Part shown: piece by piece, positions 8,944 to 18,327 of the stretch
Layout of the letters: the number at the start of each line of letters is the position of its first letter
Numbering within the stretch: the first letter of the stretch is position 1
NCBI RefSeq assembly: GCF_004115925.1
Contig: NZ_SDDX01000010.1
Location: 1-64,000 of the forward strand
From: Lelliottia nimipressuralis
Lineage (GTDB): Bacteria > Pseudomonadota > Gammaproteobacteria > Enterobacterales > Enterobacteriaceae
Length of the DNA stretch: 64,000 bases
Reading direction: 5' to 3'
The notes under the pieces: model-generated
Told to the model about the DNA's origin: nothing
Seen by the model: the letters and a program-made list of their open reading frames with translations, nothing else
Databases searched by the model: none
Translations under genes and position numbers: made by a program

Positions 8944-9468
8944 ATGATGAATAAATTATATTTAACGGGCGTACTGCAAGCCATATTTTGTTTTACTGCA
9001 CACGTGCATGCAAGTGAAGTTAATACTGTCACCATTAATTACAGTGGGTTAGTCGTCGCCGCCACCTGTGAAGTAAAAACAAATAATGTGGATATTATTT
9101 TTAAAGATGCAATAGGTGCCAACACGCTGGCGACTCTCGGTGATGCCACAGACTGGAATAGCGGATATAGCATTGAACTGGTCGATTGTGAACCCGGTTC
9201 TCGGGTAAGCATGACAATGGCAGGCACACCGGACAAGGATATTCAGTTCTATAAAAATGAGGGGACGGCGGAAAACGTCATGATTGAGCTGTCAGGCGAT
9301 GAAGAAAATCATAGCTATCAGAATGGCTATTTGAAGGTTTTCGATCTCGACCCGCAGCAGAGCGATCTTTCAATTCCATTGAAAGCACGTTTGTTAAACA
9401 ACGGTCATGGCCCTGCGACGCCAGGACAAGTCAAAGCGATTATTACCGCAAGCTTTATTTATAACTAA
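8944..9468 (+). CDS. Minor fimbrial subunit
   Basis: A 174-residue pilin-like protein with signal peptide (NKLYLTGVLQAIFCFTAHVHA) and cysteines in AATCEVKT and VDCEPGS. It ends ITASFIYN, the usual donor-strand pattern. The internal segment AGTPDKDIQFYKNEGTAENV is closely echoed by AGTPD or SGTAD segments in the other pilins of this operon. It starts four bases after the adhesin stop at an ATG preceded by AGGTAAG, so it is probably translationally coupled. It is likely a tip or adaptor subunit linking adhesin to shaft. Confidence 0.85.
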   Translation: MMNKLYLTGVLQAIFCFTAHVHASEVNTVTINYSGLVVAATCEVKTNNVDIIFKDAIGANTLATLGDATDWNSGYSIELVDCEPGSRVSMTMAGTPDKDIQFYKNEGTAENVMIELSGDEENHSYQNGYLKVFDLDPQQSDLSIPLKARLLNNGHGPATPGQVKAIITASFIYN

Positions 9469-9548
9469 TTCGTTATTGTGACAACAATCGCTCATCACGA
9501 CAGAGCGCTTTTAATTATCTATGAATGGAAAGTAAAAAAGGAATTCTC

Positions 9549-10076
9549 ATGCACGACAAAAAAGTAACGATTCTGACCACGTTGGCACTGATGGGCATCA
9601 TTTCAGCGGCCAATGCTCAGGCGGCCGATACCACCATAAATATTACGGCAACGGTGACCGCAGCATCCTGTACCACCAAAGCCCCAACGTCCATTCCGAT
9701 TGACTTTAGTCTGAATGCCGCCGATGTGGCGACCGCTGACGCCAACTCAGACTGGTCGTCTGAAGCCACGATTTCACTCTCTGGCTGCCCTGCCACCACC
9801 AAATCCGTGGATGCCGTTTTCAGCGGTACGGCTGTTTCCGGCGACACTGACGGCTATCAGATGAAAGATTCGAGCAATGCGGCAGTGAGCACCGGCAGCA
9901 TTCAGCTGGCGAAATCGGATGCAACGTTAATCACTAGTACCAAAAATACCTATACCGTGAATACCGTGAACAATGCCGCTGAGTTTAAAGTGAAAGCGCG
10001 CATGCATTCCATCAGTGGCAACATCATGCCGGGTGTTTATACCACGGCCGTTGATGTGACCTTCGCCTATCATTAA
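9549..10076 (+). CDS. Minor fimbrial subunit
   Basis: A 175-residue pilin. The ATG at 9549 is chosen because AGGA lies six bases ahead; an in-frame ATG at 9525 lacks a good ribosome site. The signal peptide ends at ANAQA before ADTTINI. The cysteine pair lies in AASCTTKAP and LSGCPATTK, and the protein ends AVDVTFAYH with a penultimate tyrosine. It is most like the next gene (shared SGCPATT or KCPATSTT segment), which points to a duplication. It is expected in the fimbrial tip or base; which one cannot be decided here. Confidence 0.86.
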   Translation: MHDKKVTILTTLALMGIISAANAQAADTTINITATVTAASCTTKAPTSIPIDFSLNAADVATADANSDWSSEATISLSGCPATTKSVDAVFSGTAVSGDTDGYQMKDSSNAAVSTGSIQLAKSDATLITSTKNTYTVNTVNNAAEFKVKARMHSISGNIMPGVYTTAVDVTFAYH

Positions 10077-10098
10077 TTCATCAAGCGGCAGGTAAATT

Positions 10099-10623
10099 AT
10101 GGGCAAATTCAATAGCAGAACGCGGCTTATTTCCGGCTGCATGGCTGCCATACTGCTCCCCTCTTTACCTTGCATCGCGGGAGGGGATACCAGCGTAGCG
10201 GTGAATGCAACGGTAACGGCCTCTCCTTGTCTATTGGTGGCTATACCGAACGTTGATTTGGGCTCTTTTACATCGTCAAATTTTACTACCGCTGGCAGCA
10301 GTTCGCCCTGGGTAGAATTTAAAGTCGAGTTGGAAAAGTGCCCGGCTACAAGCACCACGGTGAAGCTGACGTTAAGTGGTACCGCGGATCCGGTAGATCC
10401 GCAGTACTACAAAAACACCGGCTCAAGCACCCAAGTGGCTATTGATGTGACCAGTGAGGCAGAAGGTAAAGCGCTCAATCCCGGCGCGACCCTGTCAATT
10501 GGCATTGATCCTTTGTCGCATACCGCTTCATTCCCCATGAAAGCGCGGATGATTTCGCCTAAAGGGGGAGCAACCACCGGCAACGTGGCAGCGCAAATGG
10601 AACTGAGCTTTATTTATGGGTAA
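10099..10623 (+). CDS. Minor fimbrial subunit, last gene of the operon
   Basis: A 174-residue pilin with a signal peptide ending near LPCIAGGDT, cysteines in TASPCLLVA and LEKCPATST, and a C-terminus QMELSFIYG with a penultimate tyrosine. It begins 22 bases after the previous pilin behind a CAGG ribosome site and is followed at once by a strong terminator hairpin, so it closes the operon. The terminal cysteine-containing segments resemble those of the pilin before it. Being last, it could be a terminator or anchor subunit, but that is a guess from position. Confidence 0.86.
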   Translation: MGKFNSRTRLISGCMAAILLPSLPCIAGGDTSVAVNATVTASPCLLVAIPNVDLGSFTSSNFTTAGSSSPWVEFKVELEKCPATSTTVKLTLSGTADPVDPQYYKNTGSSTQVAIDVTSEAEGKALNPGATLSIGIDPLSHTASFPMKARMISPKGGATTGNVAAQMELSFIYG

Positions 10624-10624
10624 C

Positions 10625-10651
10625 AAAGGCAGCATCTCTGATGCTGCCTTT
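10625..10651 (+). terminator. Terminator of the right fimbrial operon
   Basis: A perfect 12-bp stem (AAAGGCAGCATC and GATGCTGCCTTT) around a TCT loop begins two bases after the last pilin stop. It ends in TTT, so it fits an intrinsic terminator. Confidence 0.8.
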
Positions 10652-11122
10652 ACCAGAAAGCGTTACTTTATGATTCTTTGTGCCGTAATCTGTTTACTTC
10701 AATTCACATCAGTTCCCATGCCTGTCGATAGATACACCGTTACCTTTGGGCTTAATTCCTCATCACTACAATAATCACAAGCTGCAAATCAGATCCTCAC
10801 CTGGGTTTACGAATGTTGAACCGAGATAAAGTTAAACGATAGCCTTGATGCTGGAAAAATAGCGCATAAAGACTTCCAGACGTTCTTAAAAGAAATATTA
10901 CGTCCGGACATGGGACTCTCAAGTTTGAGAGTCCCACAAAATGGGTGCAGTACACAGGCGGCGTTATTGATTCAATGCGCTCAACTGTCAGAGAGTACGG
11001 ATAACAATCTCTTTAAGCCTGATAGTAAATCTTATACAGACACTTGTTACTTCTCCGACATTGCGAGCATCTTCGTTGATATTAGAAGCGAAATGAATAC
11101 AGTACCGCCTGACTAATGACCA
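10652..11122. other. Gene-poor junction with a palindrome and a doubtful small frame
   Basis: About 470 bases between the fimbrial operon and the aldo/keto reductase. An open plus-strand frame runs from about 10826 to 11116. Its only ATG is at 10910 (68 residues, MGLSSLRVPQNGC onward), but the readable frame begins about 27 codons earlier with a plausible protein composition. There is no good ribosome site. It could be the decayed tail of a lost gene. A perfect hairpin (10912-10935) lies inside it. I recognise no product. Confidence 0.3.
10912..10935. repeat. Perfect 10-bp inverted repeat
   Basis: GGGACTCTCA and TGAGAGTCCC flank the four bases AGTT. No T-run follows on either strand, so it is not a classical terminator. 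It overlaps the start of the doubtful frame at 10910 and may be a remnant of a mobile element end or an operator. Confidence 0.5.
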
Positions 11123-12160
11123 TTACCCTTTCAATTGATTCTGGCGATATTCACCCTGTCGCTCCAGCATCCAGCCCGGATATTCCCGCGGCAGCGCGCT
11201 GACGGCGTCGAGCTGTTTCAGTTCGTCATCACTCAGGCGAATATTCGTTGCGGCAATGTTGTCATCCAGCTGATCCACGCGTTTGGCTCCGATGATAACG
11301 CTGCTCACCACTTTCTGATGCAGCAGCCACGCCAGCGCGATTTGCGCGACTGAAACGCCCTTGCTTTCGGCTATGGTGCGCATCACGTCCACGCAGTCGA
11401 ACGCGCGCTCTTTTTCCACCGGCGGGAAATCGAACTCCAGACGACGTCCACCCGCCTCGCTCTGGCCGTCACGACCGTATTTGCCGCTCAGCAAACCACC
11501 CGCTAGCGGGCTCCAGACCATCAGCCCTACGCCTTCGCTTTGCAGCATCGGCACCAGTTCACGTTCCAGATCGCGCCCGGCAATGGTGTAGTACGCCTGT
11601 AGCGAGGCAAAACGCGCCAGCCCGAGACGCTCGGAGATCCCCAGCGCTTTCGCAATCTGCCATGCCGCCCAGTTAGAGACACCGATGTAGCGCACATGGC
11701 CATGTTGCACCAGATTATCGAGGGCATAGAGCGTCTCTTCGATCGGCGTTGCCGGATCGAAACCGTGCAGTTGATAGAGATCGATATGATCGAGCTGCAT
11801 ACGGCGCAGGCTCTCTTTAACGCTGCTGATGATGTGATAACGCGAACTGCCGCGTGAGTTAACGCCTGCGGTGCCGGTTTCACCGAACACTTTGGTGGCG
11901 ACAACGACGTTTTCGCGCGGGATTTTGAGGTTTTTCAGCGCCTGGCCGGTGATCTCCTCCGAGCGCCCTTCTGAATAGACGTTCGCAGTATCAATAAAGT
12001 TAATCCCGGCATCCAGCGCACGGCCAACCAGTTTTTCCGCATCGCTCTGCTGAAGCTGGCCGATTTTTCCCCACATGCCACCTTCCCCGCCGAAGGTCAT
12101 GGTGCCAAGGCAAAGCTCAGAAACAAACAGACCGGTATTGCCCAGTTTTTGATAACGCAT
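11123..12160 (-). CDS. Aldo/keto reductase
   Basis: A 345-residue NAD(P)H-dependent oxidoreductase of the aldo/keto reductase family with a TIM-barrel fold, cytoplasmic. The start at 12160 (MRYQKLGNTGLFVSELCLGT) has GAGGAA ahead of it. Catalytic landmarks are visible: DTANVYSEGRSE (aspartate and tyrosine), VVVATKVFG (lysine), and IDLYQLHGFDP (histidine). The C-terminal cofactor loop IIGAKRVDQLDDNI is present. The substrate cannot be told. It sits downstream of an efflux operon on the same strand, 108 bases after it, so partial co-transcription is possible. Confidence 0.9.
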   Translation of the reverse strand: MRYQKLGNTGLFVSELCLGTMTFGGEGGMWGKIGQLQQSDAEKLVGRALDAGINFIDTANVYSEGRSEEITGQALKNLKIPRENVVVATKVFGETGTAGVNSRGSSRYHIISSVKESLRRMQLDHIDLYQLHGFDPATPIEETLYALDNLVQHGHVRYIGVSNWAAWQIAKALGISERLGLARFASLQAYYTIAGRDLERELVPMLQSEGVGLMVWSPLAGGLLSGKYGRDGQSEAGGRRLEFDFPPVEKERAFDCVDVMRTIAESKGVSVAQIALAWLLHQKVVSSVIIGAKRVDQLDDNIAATNIRLSDDELKQLDAVSALPREYPGWMLERQGEYRQNQLKG

Positions 12161-12268
12161 ATGACGTTCCTCACAATGTTCGTTTGATGGGTGCCGGACA
12201 GTTATACCCCGCGCCTGCAAAATGCGAATGTGGCGTTCCTGTTTGTTTCTTGCCCAATCCTCTGAACA

Positions 12269-13792
12269 TTATCCGCGCGGGGCGTCGCCAAACACCGAAT
12301 AGTCCGGCAAATTTACCTGCTGATACGGCTCCCAGCCTCCGCCGAGGGCCTTGTAGAGCGCCACCAGATCGAGAGCACTCTGCACCTGCGACTGCGCGCG
12401 CTGCTGCTGCGCCTGAGCCAGCTGGCGCTGAGCATCCAGCACGTCGATAAAGCTGGCGATCCCTTGACGATAGCTGTCGCTCGCCAGATCGAACGCGTTT
12501 TGCAGCGCGTCGATGGTTTTGCCTAAGCCCGCTTCCCGCTGCTGGTCGGTGCGATAGCTCACCAGCGCGTTTTCCACATCGCCGAGCGCGGTGAGCACCG
12601 TCTGACGATAATCGAGCACGGCGGCGCCCTGCTGCGCACGCGCCACTTTGACGCTCGAAACCAGTCGTCCGCCCTGGAAAATCGGGATCGACACCTGCGG
12701 ACCGACGCTATAGAAATGGCTGCTCCAGTCGGTGAGCCAGTTGGTTTCACTGTTGCGCAGGCCAAACTGGCCGGAGAGCGACACGCTCGGGAACAGCTCG
12801 GCAACGGAGACACCAATTTGCGCTGTCGCGGCGTGAAGATTGGCCTCCGCCTCACGCACGTCCGGACGGCGACGGGCGAGCGTCGACGGAATACCTGTCG
12901 GCACAATGTCAGGCAATGCGGGCAGCGGCTGGACGGAACGCAGCTCGCTGTCCAGCGCACCCGGCGGTTTACCCAGCAGAATCGCCAGACCGTTCATCGC
13001 CTGACGCTCCTGGGCCTGATACTGCGGCAGTTGCGCTTCCAGATTGCCCAGCTGCGCGCGGGCGTTTTCCACGTCCATCTGCGGTGACAGACCGCCACGC
13101 TGGCGGCTTTCGGTCAGATCGAGCGTTTGCTGTGCGCTCTCAATTTGCGTATTGAGCGTCGCCATCACGCTTTGCGCCCCGCGCAGTTGCAGCCAGGCCC
13201 GCGCCACCTCCGCTTCCAGTGAGACCAGGGCGTCGTTGCGCTGTTCGATAGCCGCACGCTGCTGGGCTTCGGCACCTTCCACCTGACGACGCACTTTGCC
13301 CCACAGATCGAGTTCCCATTGGGCATCAAAACTTCCCTGATAGAGATTTATCGGCTGGGTGAGCGGCCCCAGCGCCCCTTTCAGATCGGGGTCAACGTCA
13401 TCCAGCTGATCGTAAACGCCATGCGATTTTAGCTCCCCCTCCAGTCCCAGCTGCTGGCGGGTCGCCTGCAGATTACCGTTCACCGAGGGATAAAACGCCC
13501 CGCCCGCCTGGTTTATCTGTTCGCGGGCACCGGCGATGCGCAGGACGGTTTGCTGCAGCGAGAGGTTTCCGGCAATCGCCCGCTCAACCAAGCTGTCGAG
13601 CTGCGCGGAGCCAAACGTTTTCCACCAGCGCGGGTTTACCGCGCTGCTCTGCGTTTGAGACTTCGCGCTCGCATCGCCAGGATCGTTCCATGTCGTAGGC
13701 GTCTGCGGTGCGGGCGGCTGGTAATCAGGCCCTACGGCGCACCCCGCTAACAGCAGCATTAAAAACAGGGGGGATAAACGTCTGTACATCAT
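12269..13792 (-). CDS. Outer-membrane efflux lipoprotein (NodT/OprM family)
   Basis: A 507-residue outer-membrane factor that forms the exit duct of a tripartite pump. A lipobox (LLLAGC, cysteine near residue 17) shows it is a lipoprotein; GPDYQPPAP and two repeats of the OEP domain follow, with motifs such as GSFDAQWELDLWGKV and RRPDVREAEANLHAATAQIGV. The ATG at 13792 shares one base with the stop of the upstream MFS gene, and GGAG lies seven bases ahead. Coupled with the two upstream genes it makes a full pump; its natural substrate is unknown. Confidence 0.92.
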   Translation of the reverse strand: MMYRRLSPLFLMLLLAGCAVGPDYQPPAPQTPTTWNDPGDASAKSQTQSSAVNPRWWKTFGSAQLDSLVERAIAGNLSLQQTVLRIAGAREQINQAGGAFYPSVNGNLQATRQQLGLEGELKSHGVYDQLDDVDPDLKGALGPLTQPINLYQGSFDAQWELDLWGKVRRQVEGAEAQQRAAIEQRNDALVSLEAEVARAWLQLRGAQSVMATLNTQIESAQQTLDLTESRQRGGLSPQMDVENARAQLGNLEAQLPQYQAQERQAMNGLAILLGKPPGALDSELRSVQPLPALPDIVPTGIPSTLARRRPDVREAEANLHAATAQIGVSVAELFPSVSLSGQFGLRNSETNWLTDWSSHFYSVGPQVSIPIFQGGRLVSSVKVARAQQGAAVLDYRQTVLTALGDVENALVSYRTDQQREAGLGKTIDALQNAFDLASDSYRQGIASFIDVLDAQRQLAQAQQQRAQSQVQSALDLVALYKALGGGWEPYQQVNLPDYSVFGDAPRG

Positions 13793-15363
13793 CAATGTGC
13801 TCCTGCACTCCCCTCGCTTTTCACCGGCGAGAGCAACAAACAAAACGGGATCAGTATTAGCGCCACCGCGCTCAGGATCGTGAAAACGTCCACGTAGGCC
13901 AGGAAGCGCGACTGTTCAATCATGGTCTGGTACATGCGTCCGGTAGCGATATCCAGCGGATTGCCGATCTGAGTAGTGAAGTTCTGAATGGCCTGCGCCG
14001 ACTCCCGCAGCGCCAGCTGGAACTGCTCATTAAAAGGCGACGCGTGATAGGCCAGATGTGCGCTGTGCGTCTGCGCACGCTCCGTGATTGCGGCGGTGGA
14101 AAGCGAGATCCCAATCGAACCCGCGACGTTACGGAACATGGTAAACAGCGCGGCGGCGTCGGCGTTAAGCCGCCTCGGTATCGAAATAAACGCAATGGTG
14201 GTGAGTGGAACAAACAGGAACCCCAGCCCGAACGACTGGGCGCTACGAAACAGCACCAGGGTTTCGAAATCGATATCCGGCGTTAAGGTTCGCGACCAGA
14301 AGAACGACACCGCGAGACAGGCAAAACCAAAGGCGATGATCCAGCGCGTCTGCACGACGGGCATCAGCTTTAACACCAGCGGAATGGTCAGGACAATCAG
14401 CACCGCACCGGGCGAGAGCACCATCCCCGACCAGGTGGCGGTGTAACCCAAATCCTGCTGGGCAAGCTGCGGGATCACAACCGAACTGCCGTACAAAATC
14501 ATCGCCATTCCGGCCATTAAGAGGCTGGCGACGGCAAAGTTTTTGTCCTTCATGCAGCGCAGATCGACCACCGGTTTTTTGGCATACAGGAGCCAGTAAA
14601 TCGCGCCGATAATGCCAATAAGCGTCAGGACCGCAAAGGTGCGGATAAAGTTTGAATAGAACCAGTCGTCATCTTCGCCGCGATCGAGCATCACCTGCAG
14701 GCAGCCGAGCCCCAGGGCGATAAGGCCAATCCCGGTCCAGTCGATACTCAGTTTCTCTTCGGATTTACGCTCCCAGGGCGGATCTTCAAGCAGCTGATAA
14801 ATCGCCAGTACCGTCACGATCCCAACGGGAATATTGATAAAAAAGACCCAGCGCCAGGAGTAGTTATCGGTAATCCAGCCGCCGAGCGTCGGCCCCAGCA
14901 CCGGGGCGACGATGATCGCAATCGACGACAGGCCAAAGGCTTTGCCGCGATCCTCTGGTTTGAAGTAATCGAGCAGCACCGACTGCTGCGTCGGCTGAAG
15001 GCCGCCACCAAAAAAGCCCTGCATGATGCGAAACAGAATGATTTGCCACAGCTCCGTCGCGATACCGCACAGAAAGGAGCAGATGGTGAACATCACGATA
15101 CAGATCAGGAAGAACTGCTTGCGCCCAAACACCCGGCTCAGAAACGCGGAGATGGGCAGCACAATACCGTTGGCAACCAGATAGCTGGTGAGCACCCAGG
15201 TCGACTCGTCGTAGCTTGCCGAGAGCGAGCCTGCCACGTGCGGCAGCGCCACGTTAACGATGGTGGTATCAAGGATCTCCATAAACACCGCGAGCGTGAC
15301 CACAATCGCCACCGCCCAGGGATTACTGGCGGGCCGCCAGTTGTCGTGGCTGTGATCCGTCAT
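13792..15363 (-). CDS. MFS drug efflux permease, DHA2 family (EmrB-like)
   Basis: A 523-residue inner-membrane transporter with about 14 hydrophobic segments, the DHA2 size class. Motif C-like GPTLGGWITDNYSWRWVFFINIPVG and the N-terminal FMEILDTTIVNVALPHVAGS are characteristic of EmrB. It uses the proton gradient to export hydrophobic compounds through the adaptor and outer-membrane factor encoded beside it. It overlaps the adaptor gene by four bases and the outer-membrane gene by one, so the three form a coupled operon. Confidence 0.93.
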   Translation of the reverse strand: MTDHSHDNWRPASNPWAVAIVVTLAVFMEILDTTIVNVALPHVAGSLSASYDESTWVLTSYLVANGIVLPISAFLSRVFGRKQFFLICIVMFTICSFLCGIATELWQIILFRIMQGFFGGGLQPTQQSVLLDYFKPEDRGKAFGLSSIAIIVAPVLGPTLGGWITDNYSWRWVFFINIPVGIVTVLAIYQLLEDPPWERKSEEKLSIDWTGIGLIALGLGCLQVMLDRGEDDDWFYSNFIRTFAVLTLIGIIGAIYWLLYAKKPVVDLRCMKDKNFAVASLLMAGMAMILYGSSVVIPQLAQQDLGYTATWSGMVLSPGAVLIVLTIPLVLKLMPVVQTRWIIAFGFACLAVSFFWSRTLTPDIDFETLVLFRSAQSFGLGFLFVPLTTIAFISIPRRLNADAAALFTMFRNVAGSIGISLSTAAITERAQTHSAHLAYHASPFNEQFQLALRESAQAIQNFTTQIGNPLDIATGRMYQTMIEQSRFLAYVDVFTILSAVALILIPFCLLLSPVKSEGSAGAH

Positions 15364-16463
15364 TCCAGCGTGACCTTCGGCTCAACGGAGAGGCCCAGCG
15401 GCAGAGGCATGTTCGGGTCCAGCCCTTTGTCGATAACGATTTTCACGGGGACGCGCTGCACGATTTTCACAAAGTTGCCGGTAGCATTTTCCGCCGGGAA
15501 GGCCGAGAAACGCGCGCCGCTCCCCTGCTGAATACTGTCGATATGCCCTTCCAGCTTCATGTCCGGCCAGGCATCAACGGTGATCGCCACTTTATTGCCC
15601 GGACGCATACGCTCAAGCTGCGACTCTTTAAAGTTCGCCACCACCCAGATATCCGGTGAGACCAGCGAAAAGAGCGCCGTTCCGGCCTGCACCAGGGTAC
15701 CCGGCTGGACGTTACGTTTGGTGACAAACCCATCAAACGGGGCGCGCACTTCGGTGTAAGAGAGATTCAGCGTGGCGGTTTCGAGCTGAGCTTTCGCCTG
15801 ATCGACCTGGCGTTCACGCGCTTCGACGTTGGTTTCCTGCTGGCGGATCTGGAGCTGAACCTGCTCCGCCACTTCCAGCTGTGCCTGGGCGCTGGCCAGA
15901 CCGGCCTGAGCGCTGCGCAACTGGGCGTTCGCAGAATCAATACTTTGTTGCGTGGTGGCGCGCGGATCGACACCGCGCTGACGGCGGTATTCAGCCTGCG
16001 CATTCGCCATATCCGCCTGCGCTTTCAGCACCTGCGCTTTCGCTTCGTCCCGCTGGGCCGGATATTGCACTTTTGAGAGCGCCAGTTGAGCCTGTGCCTG
16101 GTGCAACTGCGCCACGGCCAGCCCTAACTGCGCCTGCGCCTGATCGCGCTGAGCGGTGGTGTCACGCGGATCGATAACGACCAGTAGATCGCCCTTTTTC
16201 ACCCGCTGATTATCACGCACGCGCAGTTCGGTAACGTAGCCCGCTGCTTTCGGGGCAATAGTCACCACATCTGCATCGGTAAACGCATCGTCGGTGGTCT
16301 CTTCATTTCGGGTCAGAAGCCACCACACCAGCGCCACGATAACCATGATGACCACCACTATCCCAAGGATAATGAGGGGCTTTTTACCCGGGCGTTTGCG
16401 CTCGCTTTTTTCGTTTTGATCTGCGCTTTCGTTTTGTTCAGCGTTTTCGTTTGTCTCTGCCAT
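15360..16463 (-). CDS. Periplasmic adaptor of the efflux pump (EmrA/HlyD family)
   Basis: A 367-residue membrane-fusion protein that bridges the MFS permease to the outer-membrane factor. The N-terminus is a hydrophilic, charged cytoplasmic tail (repeated NEN/QNE units), then one membrane anchor (LIILGIVVVIMVIVALVWWLL), a lipoyl half (APKAAGYVTELRVRDNQRVK), a long coiled-coil rich in alanine and glutamine, and the second lipoyl half (LNLSYTEVRAPFDGFVTKR). It is the first gene of the operon. No dedicated regulator gene lies beside it. Confidence 0.93.
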   Translation of the reverse strand: MAETNENAEQNESADQNEKSERKRPGKKPLIILGIVVVIMVIVALVWWLLTRNEETTDDAFTDADVVTIAPKAAGYVTELRVRDNQRVKKGDLLVVIDPRDTTAQRDQAQAQLGLAVAQLHQAQAQLALSKVQYPAQRDEAKAQVLKAQADMANAQAEYRRQRGVDPRATTQQSIDSANAQLRSAQAGLASAQAQLEVAEQVQLQIRQQETNVEARERQVDQAKAQLETATLNLSYTEVRAPFDGFVTKRNVQPGTLVQAGTALFSLVSPDIWVVANFKESQLERMRPGNKVAITVDAWPDMKLEGHIDSIQQGSGARFSAFPAENATGNFVKIVQRVPVKIVIDKGLDPNMPLPLGLSVEPKVTLE

Positions 16464-16565
16464 ATGCCAACAACGTTCCTGTCAGTGAACGGCATCACAG
16501 TTATGCCGTTCACTAAAGTTAGGACGTTGCTATACATTTGCCAGGAAAAGCTGACAATTAGCGCA

Positions 16566-17675
16566 CTATATGAGAAGGAATAATCCGAAACCGACCGCGG
16601 CCGCCCACACCAGCATTGGCAGGGACCAGAGGTGGAATCGCCACCAGATCCGGCGGTTATTTGCCATACGCAGCGCAATCAGATTGGCGAGCGATCCCGG
16701 CAGCAGGCCGAAACCGCCGACGTTAACAGCCCAAGCCAGCAGCACTGTTGGCGGCACATAGTTGATGAGCAGAATGGTCGAGGGAACATTGCTGATAAAT
16801 TGCGACAACCCGATGGCCGTCAGCCACAGGCCGAGCGGCGAGAGTCCGCTCACACTGTGCAGCGCGCCCTGCAATACCGGCAGCTGGATCAGCAGATGCA
16901 CATCGATAAACATCGCCATAAAGACCAGCAGCAGCGTCCAGTCGACGCTAATCAGCACCCGCCGCGCCAGCAGCAGGAAGCCGCCCGCCACCAGCAGTGC
17001 GCCCCAGAGGGCATATTTAAGTTCGAGGGCCGTCAGGAAAATGATGTACAGGGCGAGGCAGCCCCACACCAGCCGCGCATTCCACGGGGAGGCCTGGGTG
17101 CCACTGTGATAGCGAAGCGGTTTAGCCGGAAAAGCAAACCAGCAGACCACCAGCAGAGAGAGCATCATCACCAGCGCGAGAGGCGCCATTTGCCAGGTGA
17201 AGGCCGCAAAGGACAATCCGGAACGTCCCCACAGCAAAATATTTTGCGGATTGCCAATCGGCGTCAGCAACGATCCGGCGTTAACCGCCAGCGCTTCAAA
17301 GATGATCAGCCGGTTAACCGGGATCTCGCACAGCTTGCGTAACGTCAGGGTCAGCGGCACGACGATAAACAGCGCCACATCGTTAGTCAGAAACGTCGAC
17401 AGCAGCGCCGCCGCCAGCACCATAAACAGCGACAGTTTGCGCTCGGTGGCAAAGCGGCGCACCATTTTGCGACCGATGACGTCAAAGTAGCCGCTCTGCT
17501 CCACCCCTTTGGTCAACATCATCAGCCCGCTCAGGGTAATAATGGTGTGCCAGTCGATAGCCGCCGGCCAGGACGCAGGCGCAAAGGGAACGAAAAAGCT
17601 CAGCCCAAGGCCAATCAATAACAGAAGATGGAAAAAGCGATCGCGGGCGAGTGCCCGCAGTCCAGGAATGCTCAT
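16566..17675 (-). CDS. ybiR: YbiR, putative inner-membrane anion permease
   Basis: A 369-residue polytopic membrane protein of the CitM/ArsB-type ion-transporter superfamily. About ten hydrophobic segments are visible, with the characteristic [19 protein letters not shown] and [14 protein letters not shown] re-entrant motifs. It matches E. coli YbiR in length and context: its start overlaps the mntR stop by four bases, as a two-gene unit with mntR. The transported ion is not known. Linkage to mntR suggests, but does not prove, a metal-related condition of expression. Confidence 0.92.
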   Translation of the reverse strand: MSIPGLRALARDRFFHLLLLIGLGLSFFVPFAPASWPAAIDWHTIITLSGLMMLTKGVEQSGYFDVIGRKMVRRFATERKLSLFMVLAAALLSTFLTNDVALFIVVPLTLTLRKLCEIPVNRLIIFEALAVNAGSLLTPIGNPQNILLWGRSGLSFAAFTWQMAPLALVMMLSLLVVCWFAFPAKPLRYHSGTQASPWNARLVWGCLALYIIFLTALELKYALWGALLVAGGFLLLARRVLISVDWTLLLVFMAMFIDVHLLIQLPVLQGALHSVSGLSPLGLWLTAIGLSQFISNVPSTILLINYVPPTVLLAWAVNVGGFGLLPGSLANLIALRMANNRRIWWRFHLWSLPMLVWAAAVGFGLFLLI

Positions 17676-18145
17676 TCAGCAGGGGACCCAAATTTACGCG
17701 TGAACTCGCGGAATTTCTCCAGCGTTTCTTCGCTGACGTGGTGTTCAATCCCTTCCGAATCGCGGCGGGCAGTATCTTCGCTCACGCCGAGCACCAGTAA
17801 AAAGTTTTCAACGATCTGATGACGCTCCCGGCTCTCCTGAGCCAGTTTCTCCCCTTCTGGCGTCAGAAACACGCCGCGCCACGGGATCATTTCGATCAGC
17901 CCAACCGAGGCCAGACGTTTTAACATTTTGGCAACCGTAGGCTGAGACACCCCCAGCCTCGCAGCCATGTCCACCTGACGCGCTTCACCGACCTCACGAA
18001 AGAGATCGGAAATCAGCTCGACGTAGTCATCAATCAGCTCGCGACGGTGCGCCTCACGCACCTGACGAAACCCTTCAACATGCTCTTCAACATTCACCAG
18101 TTGCGTCTTTTTTTTTGTAATGGGCTTACCTGCGCGACGGTTCAT
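17672..18145 (-). CDS. mntR: Manganese-responsive regulator MntR
   Basis: A 157-residue DtxR-family repressor that senses Mn(II) and represses uptake while allowing or raising expression of genes that cope with high manganese. The N-terminal winged helix contains [20 protein letters not shown]. The metal-site residues of the family are visible in [20 protein letters not shown] and [10 protein letters not shown] (glutamates and histidines). It lies divergent to mntS and shares its upstream region, which holds an MntR-type palindrome, and it overlaps ybiR by four bases. Confidence 0.96.
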   Translation of the reverse strand: MNRRAGKPITKKKTQLVNVEEHVEGFRQVREAHRRELIDDYVELISDLFREVGEARQVDMAARLGVSQPTVAKMLKRLASVGLIEMIPWRGVFLTPEGEKLAQESRERHQIVENFLLVLGVSEDTARRDSEGIEHHVSEETLEKFREFTRKFGSPAE

Positions 18146-18251
18146 TGTCCTTCCTCAGTGGGTGACGCCCCTGGCGTCATATATCTTGAGCGCACAGTGT
18201 AAACGATCCCTCTACAAGCACAAAAAATTAACGAATTAGCCATAGCTATAC

Positions 18252-18270
18252 AATATAGCCTGTGCTATAT
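18252..18270 (+). promoter_or_regulatory. MntR operator upstream of mntS
   Basis: The palindrome ATATAGC-CTGT-GCTATAT lies 58 bases ahead of the mntS ATG. It closely fits the known enterobacterial MntR box, in which ATAGC and GCTAT half-sites are separated by a short spacer. A partial copy (CATAGCTATA) lies just upstream at 18241-18250. Confidence 0.82.
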
Positions 18271-18327
18271 CTGTATGTAATGCAGTCACCCTTCACGGAT
18301 CGAAGGGATCAGAAATCAGGAGGTCAC

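Noticed and set aside
16632-17342. 236-residue plus-strand open frame rich in Gln, Arg and His
   Set aside because: Antisense shadow of ybiR with biased composition produced by GC-rich codons on the other strand.
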